Shown: in pieces, positions 34,023 to 43,351 of the stretch
Layout: each line of letters opens with the position of its first letter
How positions within the stretch are numbered: the stretch's first letter is position 1
Assembly (NCBI RefSeq): GCF_001273775.1
Contig: NZ_CP011801.1
Location: forward strand, 3,326,001 to 3,390,000
Direction of reading: 5' to 3'
Origin: Nitrospira moscoviensis
Lineage (GTDB): Bacteria; Nitrospirota; Nitrospiria; Nitrospirales; Nitrospiraceae
DNA: 64,000 nucleotides
Made by a program: the position numbers and the translations under genes
Notes under the pieces: generated by a model
Told to the model about the DNA's origin: nothing
Database searches by the model: none
The model's input: the letters and a program-made list of their open reading frames with translations, nothing else

Positions 34023-34511
34023 ATGACGGCCGCGATGACGGCTCCTGCCAACAATCAGCGGCTGGCGGCGTTGTTTCGGTCCATGGCCGAGCTCCTCGCG
34101 GCCCAACGCGCCAATCCCTATCGCGTGCGCGCGTACCGCCGCGCGGCCGACACGCTGCTCGCCGCGGAGGAGGACATCGCCGCCGTCGCGCGGCGCGGAG
34201 GGTTGGGGGAGATGGAGGGAATCGGAAAAGAGCTGGCGGGAAAAATCACCGAGTTCCTCGAGACAGGAAAGGTCCGCGCCTACGAAGAGCTGAAGGCACC
34301 CCTCCCCGAAGAAGTCCGCGCCTGGGCGCATCTCCCGGGATTGACCGATTCGCTGGTCAGCTACCTGTACTTCCGTCTCGGCATCCGGACGTCGGCCGAT
34401 CTCGAGCAACTCGTGCGGTCACACATGCTCCGCACGATGCCGGGATTCGCCGGCTCCGAGGAGGAGTTGCTCCGAGCGATTCAACACCTCACGACACCTT
34501 CAGCTCTTTGA
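34023..34511 (+). CDS. Helix-hairpin-helix protein resembling the N-terminal domain of PolX
   Basis: The 162-residue protein matches the 8-kDa HHH region of X-family DNA polymerases: NQRLAALFRSMAELLAAQRANPYRVRAYRRAADTL at the N-terminus and the hairpin MEGIGKELAGKITEFLETG around residues 62-80. The nucleotidyltransferase palm and the PHP domain are absent. It could bind gapped DNA or 5'-phosphate ends, by analogy with the PolX domain; this is inference. ATG 34023 has no ribosome-binding site. Its 3' end overlaps the convergent ctpA gene by 23 bases. Confidence 0.8.
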   Translation: MTAAMTAPANNQRLAALFRSMAELLAAQRANPYRVRAYRRAADTLLAAEEDIAAVARRGGLGEMEGIGKELAGKITEFLETGKVRAYEELKAPLPEEVRAWAHLPGLTDSLVSYLYFRLGIRTSADLEQLVRSHMLRTMPGFAGSEEELLRAIQHLTTPSAL

Positions 34512-35826
34512 AGATCTTCCAACTCTTCAGCAGCTCGACGGCCTTTTGCAGTTGGGCGTCGGACTCCAGCGACGGCTCGCTTGACGGATCGGCTGCGGAG
34601 GCCTGCGGCGCGGAGCCGTTCCTCGCCTCGTCGGGCAGCTTGGCGGCATCCTTGGGCTTGCCGGTCTTCGGGTCCGCCTCCTTTTCTCCCGGCTTTCCTT
34701 CGGCTTTGGCCGTGACCGGCGGAGCGAGCTTCACTACGATGTCGGGCGTGATCCCGGTGGATTGGATCGAACGGCCCTTCGGCGTGTAATACTTCGCCGT
34801 GGTCAGCCGCAAGCCGGAGCCGTCGCCGAGCGGCAGAATGGTCTGCACCGATCCTTTGCCGAAGGAAGTGGTTCCGACGACGACCGCCCGTCCCCAATCC
34901 TGCAGCGCTCCCGCGACAATCTCCGAGGCGCTGGCCGATCCTTCATTGACCAGGATGATGACCGGCAAATCTTCCAATTGATCTTTGGACTTGGCGAACC
35001 ACTCATCCTTCTTGCCTTCGCGGCTCTTGGTGTAGACGACGAGCTTTCCGTTCGGCAGGAACTGCTCCGAAACATCGACGGCCGCCGTCAGAAGGCCGCC
35101 CGGATTGTTGCGGAGGTCGAGGATCATCCCTTGAACTTTCTGCTCCCGGAATTGCCGGATCGCTTTGGCGAGATCCCTCCCGGTCGCCTCCTGGAACTGG
35201 GTCAATCGGACATAGCCGAGATTGTCGATGTTCTTTGATTTGACGCTCTCGATCTTGATGGTATCCCGGACGAGGGTGAAGACCATGGGGTCGGGGGTGC
35301 CGTCGCGCTGAATCGTCAGATTCACTTTGCTGCCTTTCGGGCCGCGCATTTTTTGAACGGCATCCATCAGCGTCAAGTCCTTGGTGGTGTCGTCGTTCAC
35401 TTTCACGATGTAGTCGCCAGCCTTGATGCCCGCCCGATAGGCCGGCGTGCCTTCGATCGGCGCGATCACGGCCAACCGGCTGTCCTTCACGCCGATCTGG
35501 ATGCCGACGCCCCCGAACTCTCCCCGGGTCTCCACCTGCATCTCTTTGTACATATCGGGGGTCATGTAGGCGGAATGCGGATCCAGCGTGGAAAGCATGC
35601 CCCGGATCGCCCCCTGGATCAGGTCTTTCGGTTTGGTTTCGTCCACATAATGCTTCTGGACTTGATTCAACACTTCGGAGAACGTCTTGAGCTCTTCATA
35701 CGTCTCACTGGCGTGACCGCTCGGCTCCCATCCCTTGCCGAGAAGGACTCCGCCGAGCAGGGCCAGCGCAATCATCGGACCGACCACCCATGATTTCCGC
35801 CGCGGGTGCTGTTCCATAGTCTTCAC
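34489..35826 (-). CDS. ctpA: C-terminal processing protease (S41 family)
   Basis: CtpA/Prc-type proteases trim or degrade periplasmic proteins. The 445-residue protein has an N-terminal signal-anchor (residues 12-30), a PDZ domain (about 98-180, GGVGIQIGVKDSRL), and the S41 core with catalytic Ser299 (NEGSASASE) and Lys324 (SFGKGSVQ), 25 residues apart as in characterised CtpA. A low-complexity acidic and proline region precedes the helical C-terminus. It lies downstream of envC, an arrangement (ftsEX-envC-ctpA) that suggests control of cell-wall hydrolases at division. Confidence 0.95.
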   Translation of the reverse strand: MKTMEQHPRRKSWVVGPMIALALLGGVLLGKGWEPSGHASETYEELKTFSEVLNQVQKHYVDETKPKDLIQGAIRGMLSTLDPHSAYMTPDMYKEMQVETRGEFGGVGIQIGVKDSRLAVIAPIEGTPAYRAGIKAGDYIVKVNDDTTKDLTLMDAVQKMRGPKGSKVNLTIQRDGTPDPMVFTLVRDTIKIESVKSKNIDNLGYVRLTQFQEATGRDLAKAIRQFREQKVQGMILDLRNNPGGLLTAAVDVSEQFLPNGKLVVYTKSREGKKDEWFAKSKDQLEDLPVIILVNEGSASASEIVAGALQDWGRAVVVGTTSFGKGSVQTILPLGDGSGLRLTTAKYYTPKGRSIQSTGITPDIVVKLAPPVTAKAEGKPGEKEADPKTGKPKDAAKLPDEARNGSAPQASAADPSSEPSLESDAQLQKAVELLKSWKIFKELKVS

Positions 35827-35867
35827 ATCCCTTTCTTCCGCCTACTGCGCGCCGTTGGATCGATCCA

Positions 35868-37049
35868 TCAGCGCTTGGCCAGCCACAGCAAGGGGTCGAC
35901 CGCTTCCGCCCCCTCGCGCAGCTCAAAGTATAAAGTATTTTCTCCGATCATGCCCGTGTCGCCCGTTTCTCCGATGGGATGGCCCTCGGCTACCTGTTCC
36001 CCGACTTTCGTGAGGATTTTCGATGCATGGGCGTACAATGAAAAGAACCCGTTTGCATGGTCGACAATTATAACGAGTCCGTAGCCTTTCAACCAGTCCG
36101 CATAGACGACCGTGCCCGGCATGACGGCATGGATGAAGCTCCCCTCGGTGGTCCTGATTTCAATGCCTTTGCGCTGGACATAGGTGTTGAACGTCGGGTG
36201 TTTCTGGCGCCCGAAGAAGGACACGACCTGGCCGTCGGCCGGCCAAGGCAGGGACCCTTTGACCCCGCGCGGCAGGCCGGGAGCCGTCGGCGGCTTCATG
36301 GCGAGCGCCTTTCGGCGGGTCTCCAACTCGCGGAGCAGGCTGTCTACCCGCGACGCCGACCGCTCCAGCTCCTCCACCGCCTTATTGTAGGAATCCTTTT
36401 CCTGGGTGATCTTGGTCAGATACGCCTTTTTTTCCTTTTGCAGGGATCGAATGTCCAGGAGCTTGCGCTCGATGCTCTCTTTGAATGCCACCATCCCCGC
36501 GCGCGCGTCGGCTCGCTGCCGTTCGGCCTGCTCCATGCGCGCCACGTCGGCTTTGAACGATCCCAGCAACTCGTACTCCTTGTGCGAGACGGCCGACAGG
36601 TACTGCCGCCGCCGCTCGAAATCTCCGACGGAGTCCGCCGCCAGGAGCGCCTTCACGTAGCCGAACCGTCCTTCCATATACTGCACGCGGAGGCGGGCCA
36701 AAATGGCCTTCCGCCGTTCTTCGATGCCGGCGCGCATCACGCCCAGCTGCTCGGTAATCTCCTGGATCTCGCGGTCCTTTTTGCGGAGTTTCTTGTTGAT
36801 CTCGTGATGGTCCTGGCGATGGCGCACCAGCCGTTCGTCGAGCGATTGAATGCCCTGGAGCACCGACTCCCGTTTCTTCTCCGCTTCATCGGCCTGCTTC
36901 CGCTTTTCCTCGATCTTTCCCTTTAACTGCTCCAGCGCCTTCCGCTCCCGCTCGATCTTGTCGGTGATCGGATCCGCGGCGACAACCGGCGGGGGACCGG
37001 CGCTCCACAGCGCGAGACAGAACCCTATGGCGGCGGCAAGGCGGATCAC
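35868..37049 (-). CDS. envC: Murein hydrolase activator EnvC
   Basis: EnvC is recruited by FtsEX and activates cell-wall amidases at the septum. The ~393-residue protein has a signal peptide (residues 1-25), a long coiled coil (about 30-255), and a C-terminal LytM domain. As in E. coli EnvC, the domain is degenerate: the first metal ligands are replaced (RKGIEIRTTEG instead of H-x-G-x-D), and LYFELREG replaces LHFELR. An activator rather than an enzyme is therefore expected. The start is a GTG overlapping the ftsX stop, giving tight coupling with its partner. Confidence 0.92.
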   Translation of the reverse strand: MIRLAAAIGFCLALWSAGPPPVVAADPITDKIERERKALEQLKGKIEEKRKQADEAEKKRESVLQGIQSLDERLVRHRQDHHEINKKLRKKDREIQEITEQLGVMRAGIEERRKAILARLRVQYMEGRFGYVKALLAADSVGDFERRRQYLSAVSHKEYELLGSFKADVARMEQAERQRADARAGMVAFKESIERKLLDIRSLQKEKKAYLTKITQEKDSYNKAVEELERSASRVDSLLRELETRRKALAMKPPTAPGLPRGVKGSLPWPADGQVVSFFGRQKHPTFNTYVQRKGIEIRTTEGSFIHAVMPGTVVYADWLKGYGLVIIVDHANGFFSLYAHASKILTKVGEQVAEGHPIGETGDTGMIGENTLYFELREGAEAVDPLLWLAKR

Positions 37050-37945
37050 GCCCGTCCCTCCCCGAAGCGCCGGAGCGACACGAAGCTGCCGGCAAACCCC
37101 AACGCCGTGCCGACGACGACCAGCGCTACACACATGGAAAGGGGGAAAAAGACGATGAGATTCTCGATGCCGCTGAACCGCCCCGTGGACCGGATTTGCT
37201 GGCGAAACAGTTCGAACCCGATTTTTAGAATCCCCAACGACAGGGCGCTGCCGAAGGCGCCGAGAACTGCGCCTTCGAGGACATAGGGGATGCGGATAAA
37301 GGCCCGCGTGGCGCCGATCAGCCGCAAGATCTCGATTTCCTCCCGCCGGGCGAACAGCGCCAGCCGGATCGTATTGCCGATAATCGTCACGGCGGCGGCG
37401 GAGAGGATCACCCCCACACCGATCGCCGCCAGCTCGATATACCGGATCAGCCAGGCCAGCGCGTCGATCCATTCCTGATTGTAGTCGACCTTCGCCACAC
37501 CGGCCATCGTCCCGATCCGCTCGGCCCAGCGTTTCACGGCGTCGGGGGACCGAAAACTGGGGGCCAGCGTGACCACGAAAGAGGCCGGCAGCGGATTCTC
37601 ACCGAGGCCCTCCAAGAGGTGGGACTCGGAGGGAAACTGCGCCCGGAATTCGCCCAGCGCCTGCTCTTTGGAGATATAGAGGATACCGGAGACCATGCGA
37701 TCGGCTTTCAGCTTTCCTTCCAACTCCTGCACGCCGTCGCGCGACACGCGATCGTCGAGGTACACCATGAGCTTAATGTCGTCCTGCAGCCACCCCGCGG
37801 CGCTGCGCAGATTGACGTACAGCAGCAGGAAAATGCCGACGCAGGCCAGCGTGAACGCCGTCGTGAGGATGGCCACCACCGTCGTCGTCCGGTTGGTCCG
37901 CATGTTGGCCCAGGCTTCGTGCACGAGGTAGAACAGGCGCCTCAT
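37046..37945 (-). CDS. ftsX: Cell division ABC-type permease FtsX
   Basis: FtsX forms the membrane part of FtsEX. The 299-residue protein has a TM segment at about residues 22-45, a periplasmic loop (about 46-170) that should bind EnvC, then three TM segments with FARREEIEILRLIGAT between them, the family's coupling motif. ATG 37945 overlaps the ftsE TGA by four bases. The operon order ftsE-ftsX-envC supports a division role. Confidence 0.94.
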   Translation of the reverse strand: MRRLFYLVHEAWANMRTNRTTTVVAILTTAFTLACVGIFLLLYVNLRSAAGWLQDDIKLMVYLDDRVSRDGVQELEGKLKADRMVSGILYISKEQALGEFRAQFPSESHLLEGLGENPLPASFVVTLAPSFRSPDAVKRWAERIGTMAGVAKVDYNQEWIDALAWLIRYIELAAIGVGVILSAAAVTIIGNTIRLALFARREEIEILRLIGATRAFIRIPYVLEGAVLGAFGSALSLGILKIGFELFRQQIRSTGRFSGIENLIVFFPLSMCVALVVVGTALGFAGSFVSLRRFGEGRA

Positions 37946-38619
37946 ACTCCCATCCGCAGCTCGGGCGCCATCACGCCCTGCACCAGCGTGATGACCCGGC
38001 GGTTCACCTGTGCCATCACGTCGGGATCGTGCGTCGCGACGATGACCGTGGTGCCCCGCGCATTGATCAGTTTGAAAAGCTCGATGATCTCGGCCGTCCG
38101 TTCGGGATCGAGGTTGCCGGTCGGTTCGTCGGCCAGCAGCACGATCGGTCCGTTGACGATCGCCCTGGCGATGCAGACCCGCTGCTGCTCGCCGGCCGAC
38201 AGGCTGCTCGGCGGCTGGTCCTTCTTGTGATCCACGCCGACGGCGCGCAACGCCTCCGTCACCTTTCGCCGGACATCCTGCGCCGAGGCGCCCTGCACGA
38301 TCAAGGGCAGCGCCACGTTCTCGAACACCGATTTCTTGGGAAGGAGGCGGAAATCCTGAAAGACCGACCCGACCTTTCTGCGGAGATACGGCACGTCGGT
38401 CTCTTTCAGCCTCGTGACGTTCCGTCCCTGCACGAATATCTGGCCTTCGTCCGGCTGCTCCGCGCCGATCAACATGCGCAGCAGCGTGGACTTGCCGGCG
38501 CCGCTCGGGCCCATGAGCAGCACGAACTCGCCTTTCTCGATCTCCAGCGTCACGTCGGACAATGCCGCCCGGCGGTGATAGAACTTCGAGACATGGATGA
38601 GCTGTATCATGGCCTCCAT
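37942..38619 (-). CDS. ftsE: Cell division ATP-binding protein FtsE
   Basis: FtsE powers FtsX-controlled activation of septal hydrolases. The 225-residue ABC ATPase shows Walker A MGPSGAGKSTLLR, the Q-loop region GSVFQDFRLLP, signature LSAGEQQRVCIARAI, Walker B IVLLADEPTGNLD and H-loop IVATHD. Length is normal. It lies 15 bases after the yraN gene in a run of minus-strand genes from ffh. Confidence 0.95.
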   Translation of the reverse strand: MEAMIQLIHVSKFYHRRAALSDVTLEIEKGEFVLLMGPSGAGKSTLLRMLIGAEQPDEGQIFVQGRNVTRLKETDVPYLRRKVGSVFQDFRLLPKKSVFENVALPLIVQGASAQDVRRKVTEALRAVGVDHKKDQPPSSLSAGEQQRVCIARAIVNGPIVLLADEPTGNLDPERTAEIIELFKLINARGTTVIVATHDPDVMAQVNRRVITLVQGVMAPELRMGV

Positions 38620-38634
38620 CCGCCTGTCTCCGTT

Positions 38635-39036
38635 CTACGGCCGCTCGCCGTCGCCGGCGTCGAACGCGCTCTGCAGATGTTCGACCTGCACGCTGCCCGA
38701 TGATCGGCCTTGCACCAACACGACATCGAACCGGCACGCGCGGTCCGTCAGGTGCCGTTGCGCCAAATACTGTGAGGCCAGCTTCACCAGTTTGGCCCGC
38801 TTGCGACGATCCACGGCCGACAGGGCACCGCCGAAGGCGTCCGACGCGCGGGCCTTGACCTCGACAAAGACCAGCACATTCCCGTCCTGCGCCACGAGGT
38901 CCAGTTCGCCCAAACGGGTCCGCAGATTGCGCTCGAGGATCCGGTACCCCTTCGATCGTAAGAATTGCTCCGCTTGCGCCTCGCTGGTCCGCCCGAAGAG
39001 ATGGCGCGGATCGTCTGTCGTCGGCTCACCACTCAT
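38635..39036 (-). CDS. yraN: UPF0102 (YraN) endonuclease-like protein
   Basis: The 133-residue protein has the YraN restriction-endonuclease-like fold: AEQFLRSKGYRILERNLRT, GELDLVAQDGNVLVFVEVKAR (the D-x(n)-E-x-K motif near residues 45-62), and VDRRKRAKLVKLASQYL. Its cellular job is not known; a role in recombination or repair has been proposed. ATG 39036 overlaps the rnhB stop by 11 bases. The rnhB-yraN pairing is common in bacteria. Confidence 0.9.
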   Translation of the reverse strand: MSGEPTTDDPRHLFGRTSEAQAEQFLRSKGYRILERNLRTRLGELDLVAQDGNVLVFVEVKARASDAFGGALSAVDRRKRAKLVKLASQYLAQRHLTDRACRFDVVLVQGRSSGSVQVEHLQSAFDAGDGERP

Positions 39037-39685
39037 CCGCCGTCTCCACGACCACCGGCACTTCACCGGCCCGGACATACGCCGCCGCATCCCGCACCGG
39101 CGCGAAGGTTCGGCGGTGAATCGCGCAAGGTCCATGCTCCGCCAAGCGGCGCAGATGCTCTTCGGTACAGTAGCCCTTGTGGGACACGAAGTTGTAGCGC
39201 GGAAAGGTGTCATGGTACGCGGTCATAATCCGGTCTCGCGTGACCTTGGCAATAATGGAAGCGGCGGCGATGGAGCACGACAGCGCGTCCCCCTTGATGA
39301 TGGGACGCGAAGGAATCGGCACCGCCGGGAGCGTCACCGCGTCCAGCAACAGAAAATCAGGAGGAAGAGGCAAACACTCGACCGCCCGGCGCATCGCCAG
39401 GCGCGTGGCCTCGAGAATGTTGAGCGAATCGATTTCGGACGAATCCGCCGATCCGATGCCGACGCCGATCGCGGCATCCATGATGGCGGCATACAACTGC
39501 TCCCGCTGGGACTCGGACAGCTGCTTGGAGTCGTCAAGCCCCGCAAGACGGCATTGGAACGGCAGGACGACGGCCGCCGCGACCACCGGGCCGGCCAGGG
39601 GTCCGCGGCCGGCTTCATCGAGGCCGGCGATACGGCGAAACCCCCGCCACCGCGCCTCTTGCTCAAAGTCCTTGGTGGGTCCCAC
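39026..39685 (-). CDS. rnhB: Ribonuclease HII
   Basis: RNase HII removes ribonucleotides from DNA and RNA-DNA hybrids. The 219-residue protein has the active-site motif IAGLDEAGRGPLAGPVVAAA near residues 18-37, a second acidic motif GLDDSKQLS, and SIIAKVTRDRIM. It follows rplS by about 70 bases, in the widespread rpsP-rimM-trmD-rplS-rnhB order. Confidence 0.96.
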   Translation of the reverse strand: MGPTKDFEQEARWRGFRRIAGLDEAGRGPLAGPVVAAAVVLPFQCRLAGLDDSKQLSESQREQLYAAIMDAAIGVGIGSADSSEIDSLNILEATRLAMRRAVECLPLPPDFLLLDAVTLPAVPIPSRPIIKGDALSCSIAAASIIAKVTRDRIMTAYHDTFPRYNFVSHKGYCTEEHLRRLAEHGPCAIHRRTFAPVRDAAAYVRAGEVPVVVETADEW

Positions 39686-39754
39686 CAGGCGCTCCCCCGA
39701 TCCGGTGTTTCATCAGAGGTCGTGAATTGCCCGCGCGCTCGGGCACCGGCACCG

Positions 39755-40159
39755 TCAGGCCTTGACGGTTTCCTGCGCCGCTGCGGCCGGTTGAGCGGCC
39801 GACTTGCCGTCGCCCACGAACTCGCGCTCCTCGACCTTGGCGAACTTGCCCTTCTTGCCGCGAAGATAGTACAGCTTGGCGCGCCGGACGCGGCCCTGCC
39901 GCATCACGTCGACCCTGGTGACGATCGGCGAATGGACGGGGAAGATCCGCTCCACGCCGACGCCGTACGACACCTTGCGGACGGTGAAGGTCTCCGTGTT
40001 GAGCGTCCCTTTGCGCGCGATGACGGTTCCTTCGTACACCTGAATGCGCTCTTTTTCCCCTTCGACCACTTTGACATGGACGCGCACCGTGTCGCCGATT
40101 TCGAAGTTGGGAACCGATTTTTTCGTAAAGGACCGCTGGATTCGTTCTAACTGATTCAT
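39755..40159 (-). CDS. rplS: 50S ribosomal protein L19
   Basis: L19 lies at the 30S/50S interface. The 134-residue protein has [26 protein letters not shown] and the conserved [21 protein letters not shown] segment, then [16 protein letters not shown]-terminal extension of about 20 residues rich in A, Q and E is longer than in E. coli. It follows trmD by four bases. Confidence 0.97.
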   Translation of the reverse strand: MNQLERIQRSFTKKSVPNFEIGDTVRVHVKVVEGEKERIQVYEGTVIARKGTLNTETFTVRKVSYGVGVERIFPVHSPIVTRVDVMRQGRVRRAKLYYLRGKKGKFAKVEEREFVGDGKSAAQPAAAAQETVKA

Positions 40160-40163
40160 GGAC

Positions 40164-40949
40164 TCACCCCTCCTCCCCGCATCGAACAGGCATCGACGTG
40201 ATACCTTCGCTTAAAAGTTCGTTCAATAACCGCCGGTCTTCCTCGTTCAGCACCCGATCTTTGATGAGATCGGGCCTCTTCAGATACGTCGCCCGCAGAG
40301 CCTCCTTGCGCCTCCAGAGACGGATGGCTTCGTGGTGGCCGGAGAGCAACACCTCGGGAACGCCCATGCCCCGCACGTCGGCCGGTCTGGTGTAGTGCGG
40401 ATATTCCAGCAGCGAGTCGGAGAAAGACTCCTCCACCGCCGACTCGGGATCTCCCAGCACGCCGGGCACCAGCCGCGTCGCCGCATCGATCAGCAAGAGC
40501 GCCGGCAATTCGCCGCCGGTCAACACATAATCGCCGATCGAGATCTCTTCCGGCGACAACGCCGTCCTCACCCGTTCATCGACTCCTTCATAGTGACCGC
40601 AGAGAATGACGATCCGCCGCCGTTCACGGGCCAGGTCCTTCGCATGCCGCTGCGTAAAGGGACGGCCGTGCGGGGAAGGAAACACCAGCCGGATCTCCTC
40701 AGCGTGCTCCTGAGCCGCCACCCGGACGGTCTCCACCGCCCGGAGGATGGGCTCGGCCTTCATCACCATGCCGGCGCCGCCGCCGTAGGGAATGTCGTCG
40801 GCCACCCTGTGCCGATCCGCCGTGAAGTCACGGAGATTGACGACCTCCACGTGGAGGAGGCCCTTCTCCTGCGCGCGTTTCAGGATGCTCTGGCCGACCA
40901 CCGGCGCGATCATCTCGGGAAAGAGGGTGAGCACCGTAACGCGCAACAT
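40164..40949 (-). CDS. trmD: tRNA (guanine-N1)-methyltransferase
   Basis: TrmD methylates G37 of tRNAs using S-adenosylmethionine. The 261-residue SPOUT protein has the N-terminus [13 protein letters not shown], then [35 protein letters not shown] and the knot region [20 protein letters not shown]. All are canonical. It starts three bases after rimM and is followed by rplS. Confidence 0.97.
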   Translation of the reverse strand: MLRVTVLTLFPEMIAPVVGQSILKRAQEKGLLHVEVVNLRDFTADRHRVADDIPYGGGAGMVMKAEPILRAVETVRVAAQEHAEEIRLVFPSPHGRPFTQRHAKDLARERRRIVILCGHYEGVDERVRTALSPEEISIGDYVLTGGELPALLLIDAATRLVPGVLGDPESAVEESFSDSLLEYPHYTRPADVRGMGVPEVLLSGHHEAIRLWRRKEALRATYLKRPDLIKDRVLNEEDRRLLNELLSEGITSMPVRCGEEG

Positions 40950-40952
40950 GAT

Positions 40953-41471
40953 CTATTCCCCCAACCCTTCGATCATCCGGACCGTCATGCATCGCCGCTC
41001 AAGATCGACGGCGGTGATCAATTCCTTGGCGGCGGGAATCAGGATCTCCTTCGCGCCCTGGCGCACGACAAATACATGGCTGCCCGGTAATTCCAAGATG
41101 TCCTCCAGCACACCGACCGGTGCGCCCTGTTCATTCTGGACCGCGAGCCCCACCAGGTCGCACTCGTAATAGGCTCCTTCGGGAAGCGGCGGCGCTGCTG
41201 TTCGCGGAGCTTGGATCAGGCTGCCGCGCCACAGCCCGGCATCTTCTGGGTTGGTGAGGCCGGCCAGTCCCACGATCAAACCGTTGCCCGCTCGCCGCAC
41301 ATGCGTCACTGCCGTCTCGAGGGTCCGCCCCTGCTTGTCGACCACGCTCACATGGGTGAGCGACTCCCATCGTCCGGGCACGTCGGTCAACGACCGCACC
41401 TTGACTTCGCCTTTGACACCGAAGGGGCGTTCGATTTGTCCGACGGTGACGGTTTCGAGCTGCTCGACCAT
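40953..41471 (-). CDS. rimM: Ribosome maturation factor RimM
   Basis: RimM assists assembly of the 30S head by binding S19. The 172-residue protein has the N-terminal barrel start VTVGQIERPFGVKGEVKV and the C-terminal PRC domain (YYECDLVGLAVQNEQG, ELPGSHVFVV and ILIPAAKELI). It lies between rpsP and trmD as in most bacteria. Confidence 0.95.
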   Translation of the reverse strand: MVEQLETVTVGQIERPFGVKGEVKVRSLTDVPGRWESLTHVSVVDKQGRTLETAVTHVRRAGNGLIVGLAGLTNPEDAGLWRGSLIQAPRTAAPPLPEGAYYECDLVGLAVQNEQGAPVGVLEDILELPGSHVFVVRQGAKEILIPAAKELITAVDLERRCMTVRMIEGLGE

Positions 41472-41485
41472 GGTCCCCTTCGCCG

Positions 41486-41776
41486 CTACTTGGCGGCGGT
41501 CTTTTTCTGCGCCGCCTTCTCCGTCTCGAACTGCTTCCAGACGCCGGCCCGGCGCAGCAACGTCCGCACCGTCACCGACGGCTGCGCTCCCTGGTGCAAC
41601 CAGGTGAGTACCCGATCCTGCTTGAGCTCGGGGAGGCCGGCGTCCTTCAGAGGATCGAAGATGCCCAAGATCTCCAAAAACCGTCCGTCGCGGGCCTTGC
41701 GTGAATCCGCGGCCACCAGCCGATACATCGGCCGCTTGTGTCTGCCAGTCCGAGCCAATCTCAAATGAACTGCCAC
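41486..41776 (-). CDS. rpsP: 30S ribosomal protein S16
   Basis: S16 is an early-binding 30S protein. The 96-residue protein has VHLRLARTGRHKRPMYRLVAADSRKARDGRFLEILGIFDP-type content, of which the HKRPMYRLVAAD segment and the FLEILGIFDP motif are characteristic. A short basic tail (AAQKKTAAK) follows. The ffh-rpsP spacer holds a junction repeat. Confidence 0.97.
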   Translation of the reverse strand: MAVHLRLARTGRHKRPMYRLVAADSRKARDGRFLEILGIFDPLKDAGLPELKQDRVLTWLHQGAQPSVTVRTLLRRAGVWKQFETEKAAQKKTAAK

Positions 41777-41802
41777 GTCGTCCTCCTCGCTAAGAAGAAT
41801 AG

Positions 41803-41868
41803 GGTTAGGTGTAGGCGAGGGTCAGGAAAGGCCAACGACTTGACCTTAATCTCGACCTCAACCTGTTT
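41803..41868. repeat. Junction repeat, AGGTTGAGGTCGAG word, imperfect hairpin
   Basis: On the minus strand the left arm reads AGGTTGAGGTCGAGATTAAGG and the right arm CCTGACCCTCGCCTACACCT. It occupies most of the ffh-rpsP spacer, leaving room only for the rpsP ribosome-binding site. Confidence 0.65.
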
Positions 41869-41870
41869 CT

Positions 41871-43217
41871 TCACATCGAACGCATGAGCTGGGCGAGTTG
41901 CCGCCGGCCCCCTGCGCCCGTCATCGCTTTGGCGAGCTTCTTGGCGGACAAGAACTGCTTGATCAGCCGGTTCACGTCCTGCACGTTGGTGCCACTGCCG
42001 CGGGCGATCCGCTTTTTACGGCTGCCGTTGATGATGGTATGGTCGCGACGCTCGCGGACCGTCATCGAATCGATGATGGCCGCCACACGACGCATTTCGC
42101 GCTCCGGCTTTTCTCCTTCCAGCGCGCTCTTGAGCTTTTGCCCGCCGGGCAGCATGCCGAGAATTTGCTCCAGCGAACCCAGCCGATTCATCTGTCCCAA
42201 CTGGGCGCGGAAATCCTCCAGTGTGAAGGTGTTGCTGGTCAGCCGCTTCTGGGCCTCTTCGGCCTGCTCCCGGGAGAACGTCTCCTGCGCTTTCTCGATC
42301 AAGGAGAGGACATCCCCCATGCCGAGAATCCGAGAGGCCATTCGATCCGGATGAAAGACCTCCAGCGCGTCCAGTTTTTCGCCGACCCCGATGAACTTGA
42401 TCGGCTTGCCGGTCACGGCGCGGATCGACAGGACGGCGCCCCCGCGCGCATCGCCTTCGACCTTCGCCAGGATGACTCCCGTCAGGCCGACCTTCTGATC
42501 GAACTGGCCGGCCATCGTGACGGCATCCTGTCCGGTCATGGCGTCCGCCACGAGCAGCACTTCATGGGGCGACGTGGCCGCCTTCACCGCCACGAGTTCG
42601 CCCATCAGCTCGTCGTCGATGTGAAGCCGGCCCCCTGTATCCAAGACGACGAGGTCGAACCCCTGTTCTCTGGCCCGCTCGACCCCGGCCCGGCAGATCG
42701 CCACCACGTCCTTGGTGGTCGCATGGGCTTGGTCATGCCGATGCACCTCGACGCCCAAATCCCGGCCCAACGCGCTCAACTGTTCTCCGGCCGCGGGCCT
42801 GCGAGGATCGGCGGCGACGAGAAGCACGCGCTTCCCCTGGCTCTTGAACAGACGGGCGAGCTTGCCGCAGGTCGTCGTCTTGCCGGCTCCCTGCAGGCCG
42901 ACCATCATGACGATCGTGGGCGGCTGGGGATTGAGCGACAGCCCCGCCCGCTCGCGCCCCATCATGTCACTGAGCTCGTCCCAGACGACTTTGACGACCT
43001 GATGCCCCGGCGTGAGGCTTTGCAAGACTTCCTGGCCGATCGCCTTCTGCCGAACCCGCTCGATAAAGTCTTTGACGACCTTGAAATTGACGTCGGCCTC
43101 GAGAAGCGCCAGCCGAACTTCCTTGAGAGCTTCCGCTATATTCTGCTCGGAGAGCACGCCCTGCCCGCGGAGCTTCTTCAGAATTTTTTCGAACTTGTCG
43201 CTTAATGCGTCCAGCAT
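41871..43217 (-). CDS. ffh: Signal recognition particle protein Ffh
   Basis: Ffh binds signal peptides and SRP RNA and delivers ribosomes to FtsY. The 448-residue GTPase has an N domain (FEKILKKLRGQGVLSE), the G domain with VGLQGAGKTTTCGKLA (about 106-121), DPRRPAA, DTGGRL and a VGEKLD closing loop, and an M domain (LGMLPGGQKL, then GSRKKRIARGSGT). It heads the ten-gene run to ctpA and is preceded by its own promoter, which faces that of the DUF4321 gene. Confidence 0.96.
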   Translation of the reverse strand: MLDALSDKFEKILKKLRGQGVLSEQNIAEALKEVRLALLEADVNFKVVKDFIERVRQKAIGQEVLQSLTPGHQVVKVVWDELSDMMGRERAGLSLNPQPPTIVMMVGLQGAGKTTTCGKLARLFKSQGKRVLLVAADPRRPAAGEQLSALGRDLGVEVHRHDQAHATTKDVVAICRAGVERAREQGFDLVVLDTGGRLHIDDELMGELVAVKAATSPHEVLLVADAMTGQDAVTMAGQFDQKVGLTGVILAKVEGDARGGAVLSIRAVTGKPIKFIGVGEKLDALEVFHPDRMASRILGMGDVLSLIEKAQETFSREQAEEAQKRLTSNTFTLEDFRAQLGQMNRLGSLEQILGMLPGGQKLKSALEGEKPEREMRRVAAIIDSMTVRERRDHTIINGSRKKRIARGSGTNVQDVNRLIKQFLSAKKLAKAMTGAGGRRQLAQLMRSM

Positions 43218-43300
43218 GGGTGCACAAAGAAAGAGGCCATCGAAGCCTTACACCAGATCTCCGATCGCCTCGAAAAATCTAGAAAAAGAGCATCGGCGAG

Positions 43301-43328
43301 TGTATAGAACCGAAGGGGGGCAAGTCAA
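43301..43328 (-). promoter_or_regulatory. ffh promoter
   Basis: On the minus strand TTGACT (43323-43328) and TATACA (43301-43306) are 16 bases apart, giving a leader of about 75 bases before ffh. It would drive the ffh to ctpA gene run. Confidence 0.6.
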
Positions 43329-43351
43329 GGAGCGCAAACCCCGCAGATTTG

